From: Shimia_B sp039815465
GTDB taxonomy: Bacteria; Pseudomonadota; Alphaproteobacteria; Rhodobacterales; Rhodobacteraceae
Direction of reading: 5' to 3'
Length of the DNA: 64,000 bases
Assembly (NCBI GenBank): GCA_039815465.1
Contig: JBCBZG010000019.1
Coordinates: forward strand, 1 to 64,000
The position numbers and the translations under genes were made by a program. The notes under the pieces were generated by a model. It worked only from the letters and a program-made list of their open reading frames with translations. It searched no databases and was not told the DNA's origin. This document shows positions 44,846 to 52,692 of the stretch, one piece after another. The stretch's first letter is position 1. Every line of letters starts with the position of its first letter.

Positions 44846-46378
44846 TCAAACGTCTTTGTGGCTTGAGAATTTTCTTTCAATCACGATTTCCTTGCCGTCG
44901 CTCTTTGGCTCAACAAGGTACATGCCCACGACGATCACGGCAAAGGCAATCCATGCCATAGGACTCAGAGCTTCGTTCAGGATCAGAACGCCCCAAACAA
45001 CACCGGCGATTGTCATAGTGTAGGCTGTTTGGCTGTAAAAGACTGCGCCTGCCGTTCTAATCAAATGGAACCCCATCAGGTATGATCCAATTGTCACGCC
45101 TGCCATCAGAACGATGACGACGCCAAGCGACCCGGCATTTTCAGTCGTAATTGCAAACGTTTGGCCCTCTATGAACGCCCAAGGGGCCACGAGGACGAGA
45201 GCGCAGCATTGCATCATCTCCACCGCTCCGATGTCATCCAAGCCTTTGGGGCGGAAACCGGCCATCATCATAACTTCGATCGCAAGGATCAAAGGCACAA
45301 GCAGCGCAATAAGGAGCCACATCGTGTTCGTCGAACCACCTTCGATCTGGGTCCACAAAACAAGCCCGACGCCAAATAGCCCAACAAGCAGCCCCATTAG
45401 GCGGCGCGGTGTGGCGCTGTCTGTGCCCATTGCGGCAGAAAACCCAAAAACCATGAACCCTTGAAGCGTCAACACCAGCGACAGGATCGCGGCTTCGACG
45501 TGTTGGCTAGAACTGAGCATGACGAGCCGAAGCAAGATGACCGAGTTTATCGCCCATGCCATGCTGAACGCTAAGTTCTTGATCGTTAGGGGTGGGAAGC
45601 TTCCGTTCCGGACAGCGATACCGACGAAAACACCCCCAATTATGGGCGTCACCCAGAGCATAAGGCCAAGTGGCGTTGCGCCGTCGCTCATCACGATGCG
45701 GCTGAGCGACGGCGTAAGCCCGTATACTATGCCAATTGCGATGACCCAAAGCGATCCGCGTAGGGTGTCGATCGTTTGCTTTAACTTGAGCTCGCGCTGG
45801 TAGATCTCGCTCGCTATGCCGGTGAAAACCGTCGCGAGCCTACCGAGCGGATCCTTTCGGCTAGCAAGATCATCAAGCCCTAGCGTCTTCGGGTTGAAGC
45901 GTCCGCTTTCCAAAACCTCTGCAGCTTCGGTCAGCCGATCGATCCGAGCGAAATACTCAAGCTCTTGATCGCGAAAACGCTTCTTGGCCAAAGAGGCATC
46001 CAGCCGCGCGCGCAGCAGGACCGGCTCAAATTCCTTAGGTAGGAAGTCTTCTGCGCCCAGTTCGATGGCACGCACAACACTTTCGATTTCGTCATCAAGC
46101 GCCGAGACGACGATGACCGGGATATGAGAAATGTCGGGATCGGATTTCAGCCGTTGAAGCACGTCAAACCCGTCCAGCCCCGGCATAACGATGTCGAGCA
46201 AAACGGCATCAAAGGCTTCGGTTGTCATGGCCTGAAGTCCGGCTTCGCCGTCTTTGGCCACCTTTGCGGTGTGCCCCAGAGCCTCGACAGCCTTGCGCAT
46301 TTTCATCCGCATGACAGGGTTGTCGTCCACGACCAGAATCCTGGCCGGGACAGAATGCTGTGCCTCCGGCTTAGCCAA
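44846..46378 (-). CDS. Response regulator fused to an EamA/DMT-type membrane transporter
   Basis: Residues 11-130 are a full receiver domain: ILVVDDN (D18, D19), phospho-acceptor D62 (AVLLDIVMPGLDGFD), S92 and K115 (FLPKE). Residues ~136-205 form a helical linker (LASRKDPLGRLATVFTGIAS then ELKLKQTIDTL) resembling linkers of receiver-cyclase proteins. Residues ~209-489 are ten hydrophobic segments of the drug/metabolite transporter superfamily, with the family-like SYLMGFHLIRTAGAVFYSQT and WGVLILNEALSP near the end. There is no DNA-binding domain. It overlaps the HPt gene by eight bases, so phosphate from the kinase may directly set transport activity. Substrate and direction are unknown. Confidence 0.88.
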   Translation of the reverse strand: MAKPEAQHSVPARILVVDDNPVMRMKMRKAVEALGHTAKVAKDGEAGLQAMTTEAFDAVLLDIVMPGLDGFDVLQRLKSDPDISHIPVIVVSALDDEIESVVRAIELGAEDFLPKEFEPVLLRARLDASLAKKRFRDQELEYFARIDRLTEAAEVLESGRFNPKTLGLDDLASRKDPLGRLATVFTGIASEIYQRELKLKQTIDTLRGSLWVIAIGIVYGLTPSLSRIVMSDGATPLGLMLWVTPIIGGVFVGIAVRNGSFPPLTIKNLAFSMAWAINSVILLRLVMLSSSQHVEAAILSLVLTLQGFMVFGFSAAMGTDSATPRRLMGLLVGLFGVGLVLWTQIEGGSTNTMWLLIALLVPLILAIEVMMMAGFRPKGLDDIGAVEMMQCCALVLVAPWAFIEGQTFAITTENAGSLGVVIVLMAGVTIGSYLMGFHLIRTAGAVFYSQTAYTMTIAGVVWGVLILNEALSPMAWIAFAVIVVGMYLVEPKSDGKEIVIERKFSSHKDV

Positions 46379-46730
46379 GATTGCTGGCCTCTATGGAAAG
46401 AAGTGCGTGTCGAGCCGCTTTTTCTGCTTCGGTGACTTGTGACAGCAGCTGTATCGCGCCATCCACGTCGCCGGATTTACATGCGGTTTCTAAAGCCGCG
46501 CTCAGTTCGGCCAGTGCGGTTGCCCCGAAATCTCGCGCGTTTCCCTTCAGCGAGTGGCTCGCCACGCGCATGGCATCTAAGTCTGTGTGTGCAGCAGCTT
46601 GCTGAAGCGTTTCAATCAGGTCAGGCGATGTTTCAATAAACTCGTCCCGCAGCTCGTCGAAATCCTCCGCTTCGCCTCCAATCACGTCCAGGAGCCGCTT
46701 CAACGCGTCCAGGTCCAAAAGATCGCTCAT
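46371..46730 (-). CDS. HPt domain phosphotransfer protein
   Basis: The 119-residue helical protein consists of one HPt domain. H59 lies in SHSLKGNARDFGA, the typical H-x-L-K-G phosphate site. It should carry phosphate between the hybrid kinase encoded just upstream (overlap ATGA) and the receiver of the transporter encoded just downstream (overlap eight bases). Such a separate HPt gene between kinase and regulator is usual for a His-Asp-His-Asp relay. Confidence 0.9.
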   Translation of the reverse strand: MSDLLDLDALKRLLDVIGGEAEDFDELRDEFIETSPDLIETLQQAAAHTDLDAMRVASHSLKGNARDFGATALAELSAALETACKSGDVDGAIQLLSQVTEAEKAARHALLSIEASNLG

Positions 46731-49366
46731 GTTGCGGCTCCGCTTTGTCGTTTTGCTCGGAATGTCCGGGCCGTTGCCAGGGCGCGTATCAAAGCCTCAA
46801 CATCGATGGGTTTGCTGAGATAATCATCCATCCCGGACCTTAGATATGTGTCACGTTCTGACGCCATCGCATTTGCAGTCAACGCAACAATGTATGGCCT
46901 TTGCGCAACATCGAGTGCGTCATGGATCAGGCCCGTTGCTGTGAGCCCGTCCATTTCGGGCATCTCTATATCCATCAAGACGACATCGTAGGGCTTGGCC
47001 TTTACCGCCTCGATGGCCTCTTTGCCGCTAGCAACCAGGTCAGCCGCAAATCCATTTGCAGCCAGGATCTTTGACCCAACCTTTCGGTTGATCCTGTTGT
47101 CATCGACCAGATGTATTTCTAGGTCACCTTGAACCACAGGCGTAGACGCTGATCGTGTGGTTTCCGTTTTTGTATCCCCAGCGACCACGCGGCTTAGAAG
47201 GTCCAAAAGGTGACCAGACTTGGCAGGCTTGGTTAGGACACCATCGAAACCAATTTTCTCAATCTCATTGCGCAGAGAAGATTCGACCTGCCCGACCGAG
47301 CTGAAGAGAACCATAGGAGGGGTCTTTGCGCCCGTCTTGCTTTTGATCGCGATGGCAAGATCCGCTCCGGTCATCGTTGGCATTTTGTAGTCGAGGATCA
47401 GCACATCAAACGTGCTGAGTTCTGCGGTCAGAGCCTGTTCAGGCTCGCCATAAGTCTCAGCAAACATGCCCCATTCTTTTAGCTTCTCTTGCAAGATCAG
47501 CCTGTTGGTTCGATTGTCATCGACGATAAGCGCCCGCTTAGCCTTCAGATTGCGAATGCGGTCTTCGCGCTTCTTGCGATCCGGAACGGGGGCGGCTTCC
47601 ACCTCGATCTCGAAGGAAAACTCGGCGCCTCTCCCGACCTCGCTTTCGACCCTTATGTCGCCACCCATCAGCTCAACGAGCCGCTTGGTAATGGCAAGGC
47701 CAAGTCCCGTGCCACCATACTTGCGCGTGGTTGAAGCGTCGACCTGGCTGAACGATTTGAAAAGCCGGTTCATGCGATCTGCGGGAATACCGATGCCGGT
47801 GTCGCGCACAGAAAACCTGACTGGCACCACGGTGCCAACGCTCGGGCTTTCGCCCGTTTCAGTACGCTCGATCGTTAGAACAACTTCTCCCACTTCGGTG
47901 AATTTCACCGCGTTGTTCAGCAGGTTCATCAGGATCTGCTTGAGCCGCGTGGGGTCCCCTAGAATGCCGTCCGGCACACCCGGTCCAACCCGACTTGCCA
48001 ACTCGATCCCTTGGTCCCCTGCCTTCGATACAACTAGGTCTAGCGCCTGCTCGACGAGTTCGGAAACGTCAACAGGATGGTTCTCAAGCTCCAGTGCGCC
48101 AGCTTCAACCTTCGAGAAATCCAGAATGTCGTTGATGATCATCAACAAGGTATCGGCGGCTGTAGCAATCGTTTCCGAAAAGTCGCGTTGCTCATCATTA
48201 AGCTCAGTGCCGCGCAAGAGTGTCGACATTCCCATGATGCCATTGAGCGGAGTACGAATTTCGTGGCTCATGGTTGCGAGGAAAGAACTCTTGGCTTCGT
48301 TTGCGGCTTCAGCCTCCTCACGCGCTTCTTGTAGCTCCGTTATGTCGGTGAACGTGGCCACCGTTCCGCCGTCTTCTGTCTTGCGTTCATTGATCCGCAG
48401 CCACGTTCCGTTTGCCCGCTTCTGCACGTATGCGCCGCGCGGGTTTTCGTGTGACGCGATGCGCCGCTTCAGCCAATCTTCCTCTTGTCCAACTGCATCT
48501 ACGACCAACCCCGCAGCAACCGTTTCGCCAATGATTTTCTCGAAGCTGTCCCCAATCTTCACCAGGTCGGCAGTCTTGGGATACATCTTTTCGACGTAAG
48601 TGGAATTGTGAATGACCAGCTGATCATTTGCGTCAAACAGCATGAAGCCATCCGTCATGCTCTCGATGGCTTCGGTAAGCTGCGTGCTGGCTTTGGCCAG
48701 GTCGCGGGTGCGTTCCTGCACCCGTACCTCTAGGTCGGCCCGTGCAGCTTCGAGCCCACGCTCGTGTTCATCGCGTTCCGCTGTCATCCGGTTAAACGCG
48801 GCTATCACCTCGCCAAGCTCATCGCGGGTTTGCCAGTCAACGGGCTCGCGCGGACCGTCAGTCTCGCTTGCCTGGATACCAACAAGGAGCCGCTCTAACG
48901 GCCTTCCGACGACCAAACGGTTCGAGATCAACACCGCCACCATGACCGCCAGCAGCAAGACGCCCGCCAGCACTGCCGCCACTGTCAAACGTTCTGAGCG
49001 TTCCGCGATCAGCCGTTCGTTAGACAGAAATATCTCCAGCGTGCCGATCGCTTCCCCTTCAAACGCAATCTCTACCTTGTTGTTGCGAAGTCCGTCGGTG
49101 GAGTTCACGCGGCTTTGGGACAACACAAGCTTGTCGTCTTCGTCGCGAACCCGAAGCTCTGCAACGTCACGATCTAGCATTATCGCAGTTGCAGTGAGGT
49201 CAATCTGCTCGCGCGCCAGATTCCAAAGTGGGTCCGCCAGAACAGAGCTCTGCGTCGCGAGAACGCGCTCCAACTTTGCGGCCATTGCTGTCGATGCCCG
49301 GTCTGCGGCAATCCACTCCACAACGCCAAATACGGCAGCAATGGACAAGAGCACCATCGGCGCCAC
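46727..49366 (-). CDS. Hybrid histidine kinase with two receiver domains
   Basis: The 879-residue membrane sensor runs as follows: a membrane helix at the very N terminus, a periplasmic region (about 22-127), a second helix (128-149) and HAMP (150-205). PAS (about 232-345) and the HisKA helix with H368 (MSHEIRTPLNGIMGM) come next. HATPase_c follows (NLLNNAVKFT, DTGIGIP, GGTGLGLAI), then receiver 1 (D659, K713) and receiver 2 (D799). The start is uncertain: GTG at 49366 and ATG at 49357 are the first starts in frame, neither with a ribosome site, and the open frame reaches further upstream, in helix-like residues (SIRAKFLALV). It is first in the operon with HPt and the REC-transporter. Confidence 0.93.
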   Translation of the reverse strand: MAPMVLLSIAAVFGVVEWIAADRASTAMAAKLERVLATQSSVLADPLWNLAREQIDLTATAIMLDRDVAELRVRDEDDKLVLSQSRVNSTDGLRNNKVEIAFEGEAIGTLEIFLSNERLIAERSERLTVAAVLAGVLLLAVMVAVLISNRLVVGRPLERLLVGIQASETDGPREPVDWQTRDELGEVIAAFNRMTAERDEHERGLEAARADLEVRVQERTRDLAKASTQLTEAIESMTDGFMLFDANDQLVIHNSTYVEKMYPKTADLVKIGDSFEKIIGETVAAGLVVDAVGQEEDWLKRRIASHENPRGAYVQKRANGTWLRINERKTEDGGTVATFTDITELQEAREEAEAANEAKSSFLATMSHEIRTPLNGIMGMSTLLRGTELNDEQRDFSETIATAADTLLMIINDILDFSKVEAGALELENHPVDVSELVEQALDLVVSKAGDQGIELASRVGPGVPDGILGDPTRLKQILMNLLNNAVKFTEVGEVVLTIERTETGESPSVGTVVPVRFSVRDTGIGIPADRMNRLFKSFSQVDASTTRKYGGTGLGLAITKRLVELMGGDIRVESEVGRGAEFSFEIEVEAAPVPDRKKREDRIRNLKAKRALIVDDNRTNRLILQEKLKEWGMFAETYGEPEQALTAELSTFDVLILDYKMPTMTGADLAIAIKSKTGAKTPPMVLFSSVGQVESSLRNEIEKIGFDGVLTKPAKSGHLLDLLSRVVAGDTKTETTRSASTPVVQGDLEIHLVDDNRINRKVGSKILAANGFAADLVASGKEAIEAVKAKPYDVVLMDIEMPEMDGLTATGLIHDALDVAQRPYIVALTANAMASERDTYLRSGMDDYLSKPIDVEALIRALATARTFRAKRQSGAAT

Positions 49367-49591
49367 GAGCGCAAGAAACTTCGCCCGAATTGAAAGGAGC
49401 CAACAGGCTAAGAAAGGACATTGTTGATTGCTCTCCCTTCGAGCGTCACGTTAGCCATATTCGAGGGCGCGTAACGTCTAAGCACTTGAGTTCAAAACGA
49501 TTTTCCGTGACATCGCCGATCGCACGAACGACACTCCGCACGCTGGCGCACGTGTCGCCTAAATGGAATCAGCCTGGGGGCCCGCTGCGCA

Positions 49592-50329
49592 ATGAAGTCT
49601 CATTTTTTTCAGATCCTTACCGCAGCAGCGATTGCCACTAGCTCGACGCCATCGGGCGCGGAGCCGCTTTCCATTGCCGCGACTGAATGGCCTCCGTTTT
49701 ACGGCGCCGAAATGGAAGACGGTGGCTTCATGACACAGATCGTTGTCGAAGCTTTCGCGCGCACTGGCCGAGATACGGAGGTCGACTTCCTGCCATGGAA
49801 ACGCGCGTTTGAGGGGACCAAAGACGGCAAATTCGACGCGCTGTTTACCATGTGGCATCGGCCAGAGCGGGAAAAGCATTTTATTTTCTCCGATGCGCTG
49901 CCCTCAAATGAACTGGTGTTTTTAGTTAGAAGCGGTGCCTCGGTTGATTTCCAAGGGTATGAGGCCATGAAAAACATCGATATCGGTGTCGTGCGTGGTT
50001 ATGCGCCGCCGCCGGGTTTCGAAGATGCGGGGTTGAAGGTCTCAGAAGCCCGTGATGACGAAGAGAACCTTCGGAAACTTCTTCGCGGGCGCGTTGATGC
50101 GGTCCTCACCGACCGGATTGTGGCGCAGCACATCATTAACACCACGTTCGAAGATCAGGCCGACGAATTCGCATGGATGAGCCCACCCGTCCACGTCGAT
50201 GTGCAGTATATGGTCGTGCCCAAGGTCAATCAGGACAGTGAAGAATTGATGGCCTCGTTTAATTCAGCACTCTCCGCCATGACCAACGATGGCACGCTTG
50301 CCGCCATTATGGCAGACCACGGGTTCTGA
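49592..50329 (+). CDS. Family-3 periplasmic solute-binding protein
   Basis: The 245-residue protein has a short signal peptide (to about GAEP, residue 22) and the family-3 fold: LSIAATEWPPFYGAEMEDGG, IVVEAFARTGRDTEVDFLPW, GKFDALFTMWHRPEREKHF and NIDIGVVRGYAPPPGFE. Such proteins usually bind amino acids or similar polar compounds, but no ABC permease or ATPase lies nearby. It is divergent from the hybrid kinase across 225 bp. The likely role is as the ligand receptor for the kinase periplasmic domain, or as the receptor for the same solute that the transporter moves. Both are inference. Confidence 0.85.
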   Translation: MKSHFFQILTAAAIATSSTPSGAEPLSIAATEWPPFYGAEMEDGGFMTQIVVEAFARTGRDTEVDFLPWKRAFEGTKDGKFDALFTMWHRPEREKHFIFSDALPSNELVFLVRSGASVDFQGYEAMKNIDIGVVRGYAPPPGFEDAGLKVSEARDDEENLRKLLRGRVDAVLTDRIVAQHIINTTFEDQADEFAWMSPPVHVDVQYMVVPKVNQDSEELMASFNSALSAMTNDGTLAAIMADHGF

Positions 50330-50644
50330 TATCTGAAAAGCGCCTGCTCAGGATGCTCGCACTGGGTCTCAGATCAAGGCATCGCAGCGTGATCCTCGGT
50401 CCAAGGGCGAGAGCCCTATGGGTCATCCTCCGCCAAGGAGACTGATCATCTTTCTACCGCGGTAGGTACAGCAAAACAGAAGCACGTTGTCATACTCACA
50501 TTGACCCAGAAGTCTGGTTCTTTTCCGTCAACCTGGTAGCGTTGCACCCGCATCGAACTTCCGTTCGATGCCGATCCTGTTGAAAAACAACGCCTTGAAT
50601 GGGGCCTGAACCTCCACCTGAAGGACACGCAAGCCCCTCCAAGC
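50330..50644. other. Intergenic stretch, no gene recognised
   Basis: Between the binding protein and the IS1182-like remnant I see no open frame with family features. A TACCGCGGTA palindrome lies at about 50456-50465. The stretch is probably element debris. Confidence 0.35.
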
Positions 50645-52030
50645 TCACGCTTTCTGCGGATGCTGCGGTACAGGAAGGAGCTTCGTCAGTTTGCGGAGGT
50701 TCTGAGCGGTGGCGGCAAGGAGGAATTCGTCATTTGCGCCGCATGCTCCGCGCAATCGTAGCCGGCCAAGCCCGAGGATGCGTTTGAGATGCGCGAAGAG
50801 CAATTCGATCTTCTTTCGGAGCTTGGCCGAGACTTTGTATTGATCTGTCTTGCGGATGGCGCGGGCCGCGTCACGGGCGTCTTCATGTTCTTCACGGGTG
50901 ATCCTGCGGCAGTCGGCCTTGGGGCAGCATTTTGGTTTGGAGGGACAAGCCCGGCAGGGGTGTTTGAGAACTTGGTACTTCGCGACCCCTTTGCCGGTCG
51001 CGCCGCGATTGGGGTCTGAGTAATTAGGTCTGAACTACTTCAGTGCTTCGCCCTATGGGCAGATGTATTGGTTGTGCTCAGCGTCCCATTCGAAGTCTGC
51101 GCGTAACCATGTCCCCTCAGCGCGAGCGGCCTTATCGATAACTGGTATGTTCGGCGCAATCTTGCGGTACACCAGCCAGCCGAGCATCGGCCCCGAGCCA
51201 GAGGCCGTGTCGGCGATCAACCGTTCGGGGTGCAGATCGAACCTGGCCTGCACCCGCTCCAGCACGTTTTGGGTCGACCCAACCTCCGCCTGTCGGATCG
51301 AGCGCGTCGCCTCGACGTCAAGGATGACGCCGTTGTCCGTGTCGATCAGGTCGTTGTCGGAATAGGCAAAGAATGCTGGACCTTTGCGTGCTGCGGTCCA
51401 TTGACTTGCAGGGTCAGAGAAGGATGTGAACTTGGGCTGCACGTCGCTTGCAGCATCGTAGGCGGCCTCATCCAGCGTGTCGAGATATTCCTTCACAGCG
51501 CGCGGTGCCGCTTCGACATCAATCCGATTTATGTCCCACTCTTCTTCGGATGCTGAGAACTGTTTGTTTGCGTCAGCTTCGATGAGGCTTGCATCAACAG
51601 CCATGCGCTGGCCGCTGACCAGGGCTTCTTCGATGCACCGCGCCACGGTCGTCTCAAACAAAGCCCAAAGCAGCTCACTCTCCCGGCACCGACCGTGCCT
51701 GGTCTTTGAAAAGGACGAATGATCTGGCACGCGGTTATTCAGATCAAGGCGACAAAACTAGCGATCGGCAAGGTTCATATCCACCTCTTCGCAAAGTCGC
51801 CGCTCTGACCGGATGCCAAAGCAATAGCCGACAAGCAGCATGCGGATCAGCGACCCAGGAACAACCGATAGGCGACCCGTGTGGCTGTAGAAATCCGCAA
51901 GATATCTTCGAATGCTGCCGAGATCGACGATCCGATCAATCGACCGCAGGAGATGATCTTCGGGCAAGTGATCCTCCAGCGAGAACTCATAGAACAGTGC
52001 CGCCTGCGCTTCTTGCTTCGGTCCCATCAT
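50645..52030 (-). pseudogene. IS1182-family transposase, broken by stops
   Basis: One minus-strand frame from 52030 carries a complete transposase of the IS1182 type: FYEFSLEDHLPEDHLLRSID, LIRMLLVGYCFGIRSERRLC, then a TAG at 51758 where Trp is expected, FCRLDLNNRVPDHS and VSGQRMAVDASLIEADANKQ. RLIADTASGSGPMLGWLVYR and YICP follow, then another TAG at 51050 and a third nearby. From there the tail to 50645 gives CCPKADCRRITREEHEDARD and LLFAHLKRILGLGRLRLRGA. The DDE core is therefore present but cannot be translated. Confidence 0.85.
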
Positions 52031-52164
52031 TGGCAGTCTCTCCCTGAGGAGAGAATTGAATCAGCGCCTTACTCCCGATCAAGGATGAGTGTTTCCTCAA
52101 AATACGCCGAGAGGGGAAGTTATATACCGATCTCAGCCTGCGATGGAAGTTGAGTTAAGTTAAG

Positions 52165-52296
52165 TTATGCCAGCTGGGCTTGTCTGCCGAGCGGCCTCCG
52201 TCCTAGGGTCGGAAAGCCAATGATGCTCTTCTGTCGCGCATTCAGCCACTCAAAGAGTTGTGCGGAACAAAGGTGATCTATGCCTTCATTGAATTA
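52165..52296 (-). other. Short coding-like fragment of unknown origin
   Basis: On the minus strand about 42 codons are open: SAQLFEWLNARQKSIIGFPT then LGRRPLGRQAQLA and a stop at 52165. It has no start codon with a ribosome site. It could be the tail of a larger, deleted gene in the island. I do not recognise the family. Confidence 0.25.
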
Positions 52297-52314
52297 TCTA
52301 GCCTAGGGCGCAAT

Positions 52315-52600
52315 TAGTCTGGTCCTGTCTTGTGGTGCCAACCATTCGCAAAGTCAGTCGTCATAGTGATCGCTAGTGCATAGTAAACTCGGTTGTCACT
52401 GAGTGCGCTGGTAAGCTTCATCGTCAAACCGATTTTGCTGATGCTTGCAGGTGGACTAGAAAGGGATTTCTGCTCTGCGAGCGCGTTGCGGGAAACCATG
52501 ACCAACTCGGACGCTTTTACGCACATGAAGGCTCGGCTCCTGGCCGTAAGGACGCCATTCGAACGGCATGGGTTAACGCGAGCTATGCAGCGCCCGTACT
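52315..52600 (+). repeat. Diverged second copy of the tRNA-Leu 3' end and integrase start
   Basis: AGTCTGGTCCTGTCTTGTGG followed by TGCCA resembles the tRNA-Leu end AGTCCGGCCTTGGGTACCA, and the next bases (ACCATTCGCAAAGTCAG) match AGCATCCGCAAAATCAG after the real tRNA. From CCA to the following ATG is 158 bp here and 159 bp at the left end. The ATG at 52498 opens MTNSDAFTHMKARLLA, like MTFSHALTHMKAKNLA of the left integrase, and both continue to an F-x-x-x-GL phrase before this copy decays. This is an old att/integrase remnant marking the right border. Confidence 0.75.
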
Positions 52601-52692
52601 GGTTGGCGCCCTCAAAACGTGCTTGTAAGACAACGCGCGGACAGATTTGGCGGCCCGCTGAGAAGGCGGTCACGCAGCACAGGATACTGACC

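Larger units (their letters stand above)
38203..52600. mobile_element. Decayed genomic island in the tRNA-Leu 3' end
   Basis: The island begins at the tRNA 3' end with a P4-type integrase gene (dead). It contains a second dead integrase, IS3 and IS1182-like remnants, and several broken metabolic and regulatory genes. It ends near 52315-52600 where a diverged copy of the tRNA 3' end and integrase start appears. Base composition is lower in GC than the flanks. Left and right neighbours (TRAP genes, betaine transporter) are intact chromosome. Only the kinase-HPt-regulator operon and the binding protein at 44.8-50.3 kb remain open. The exact right edge is uncertain. Confidence 0.8.
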
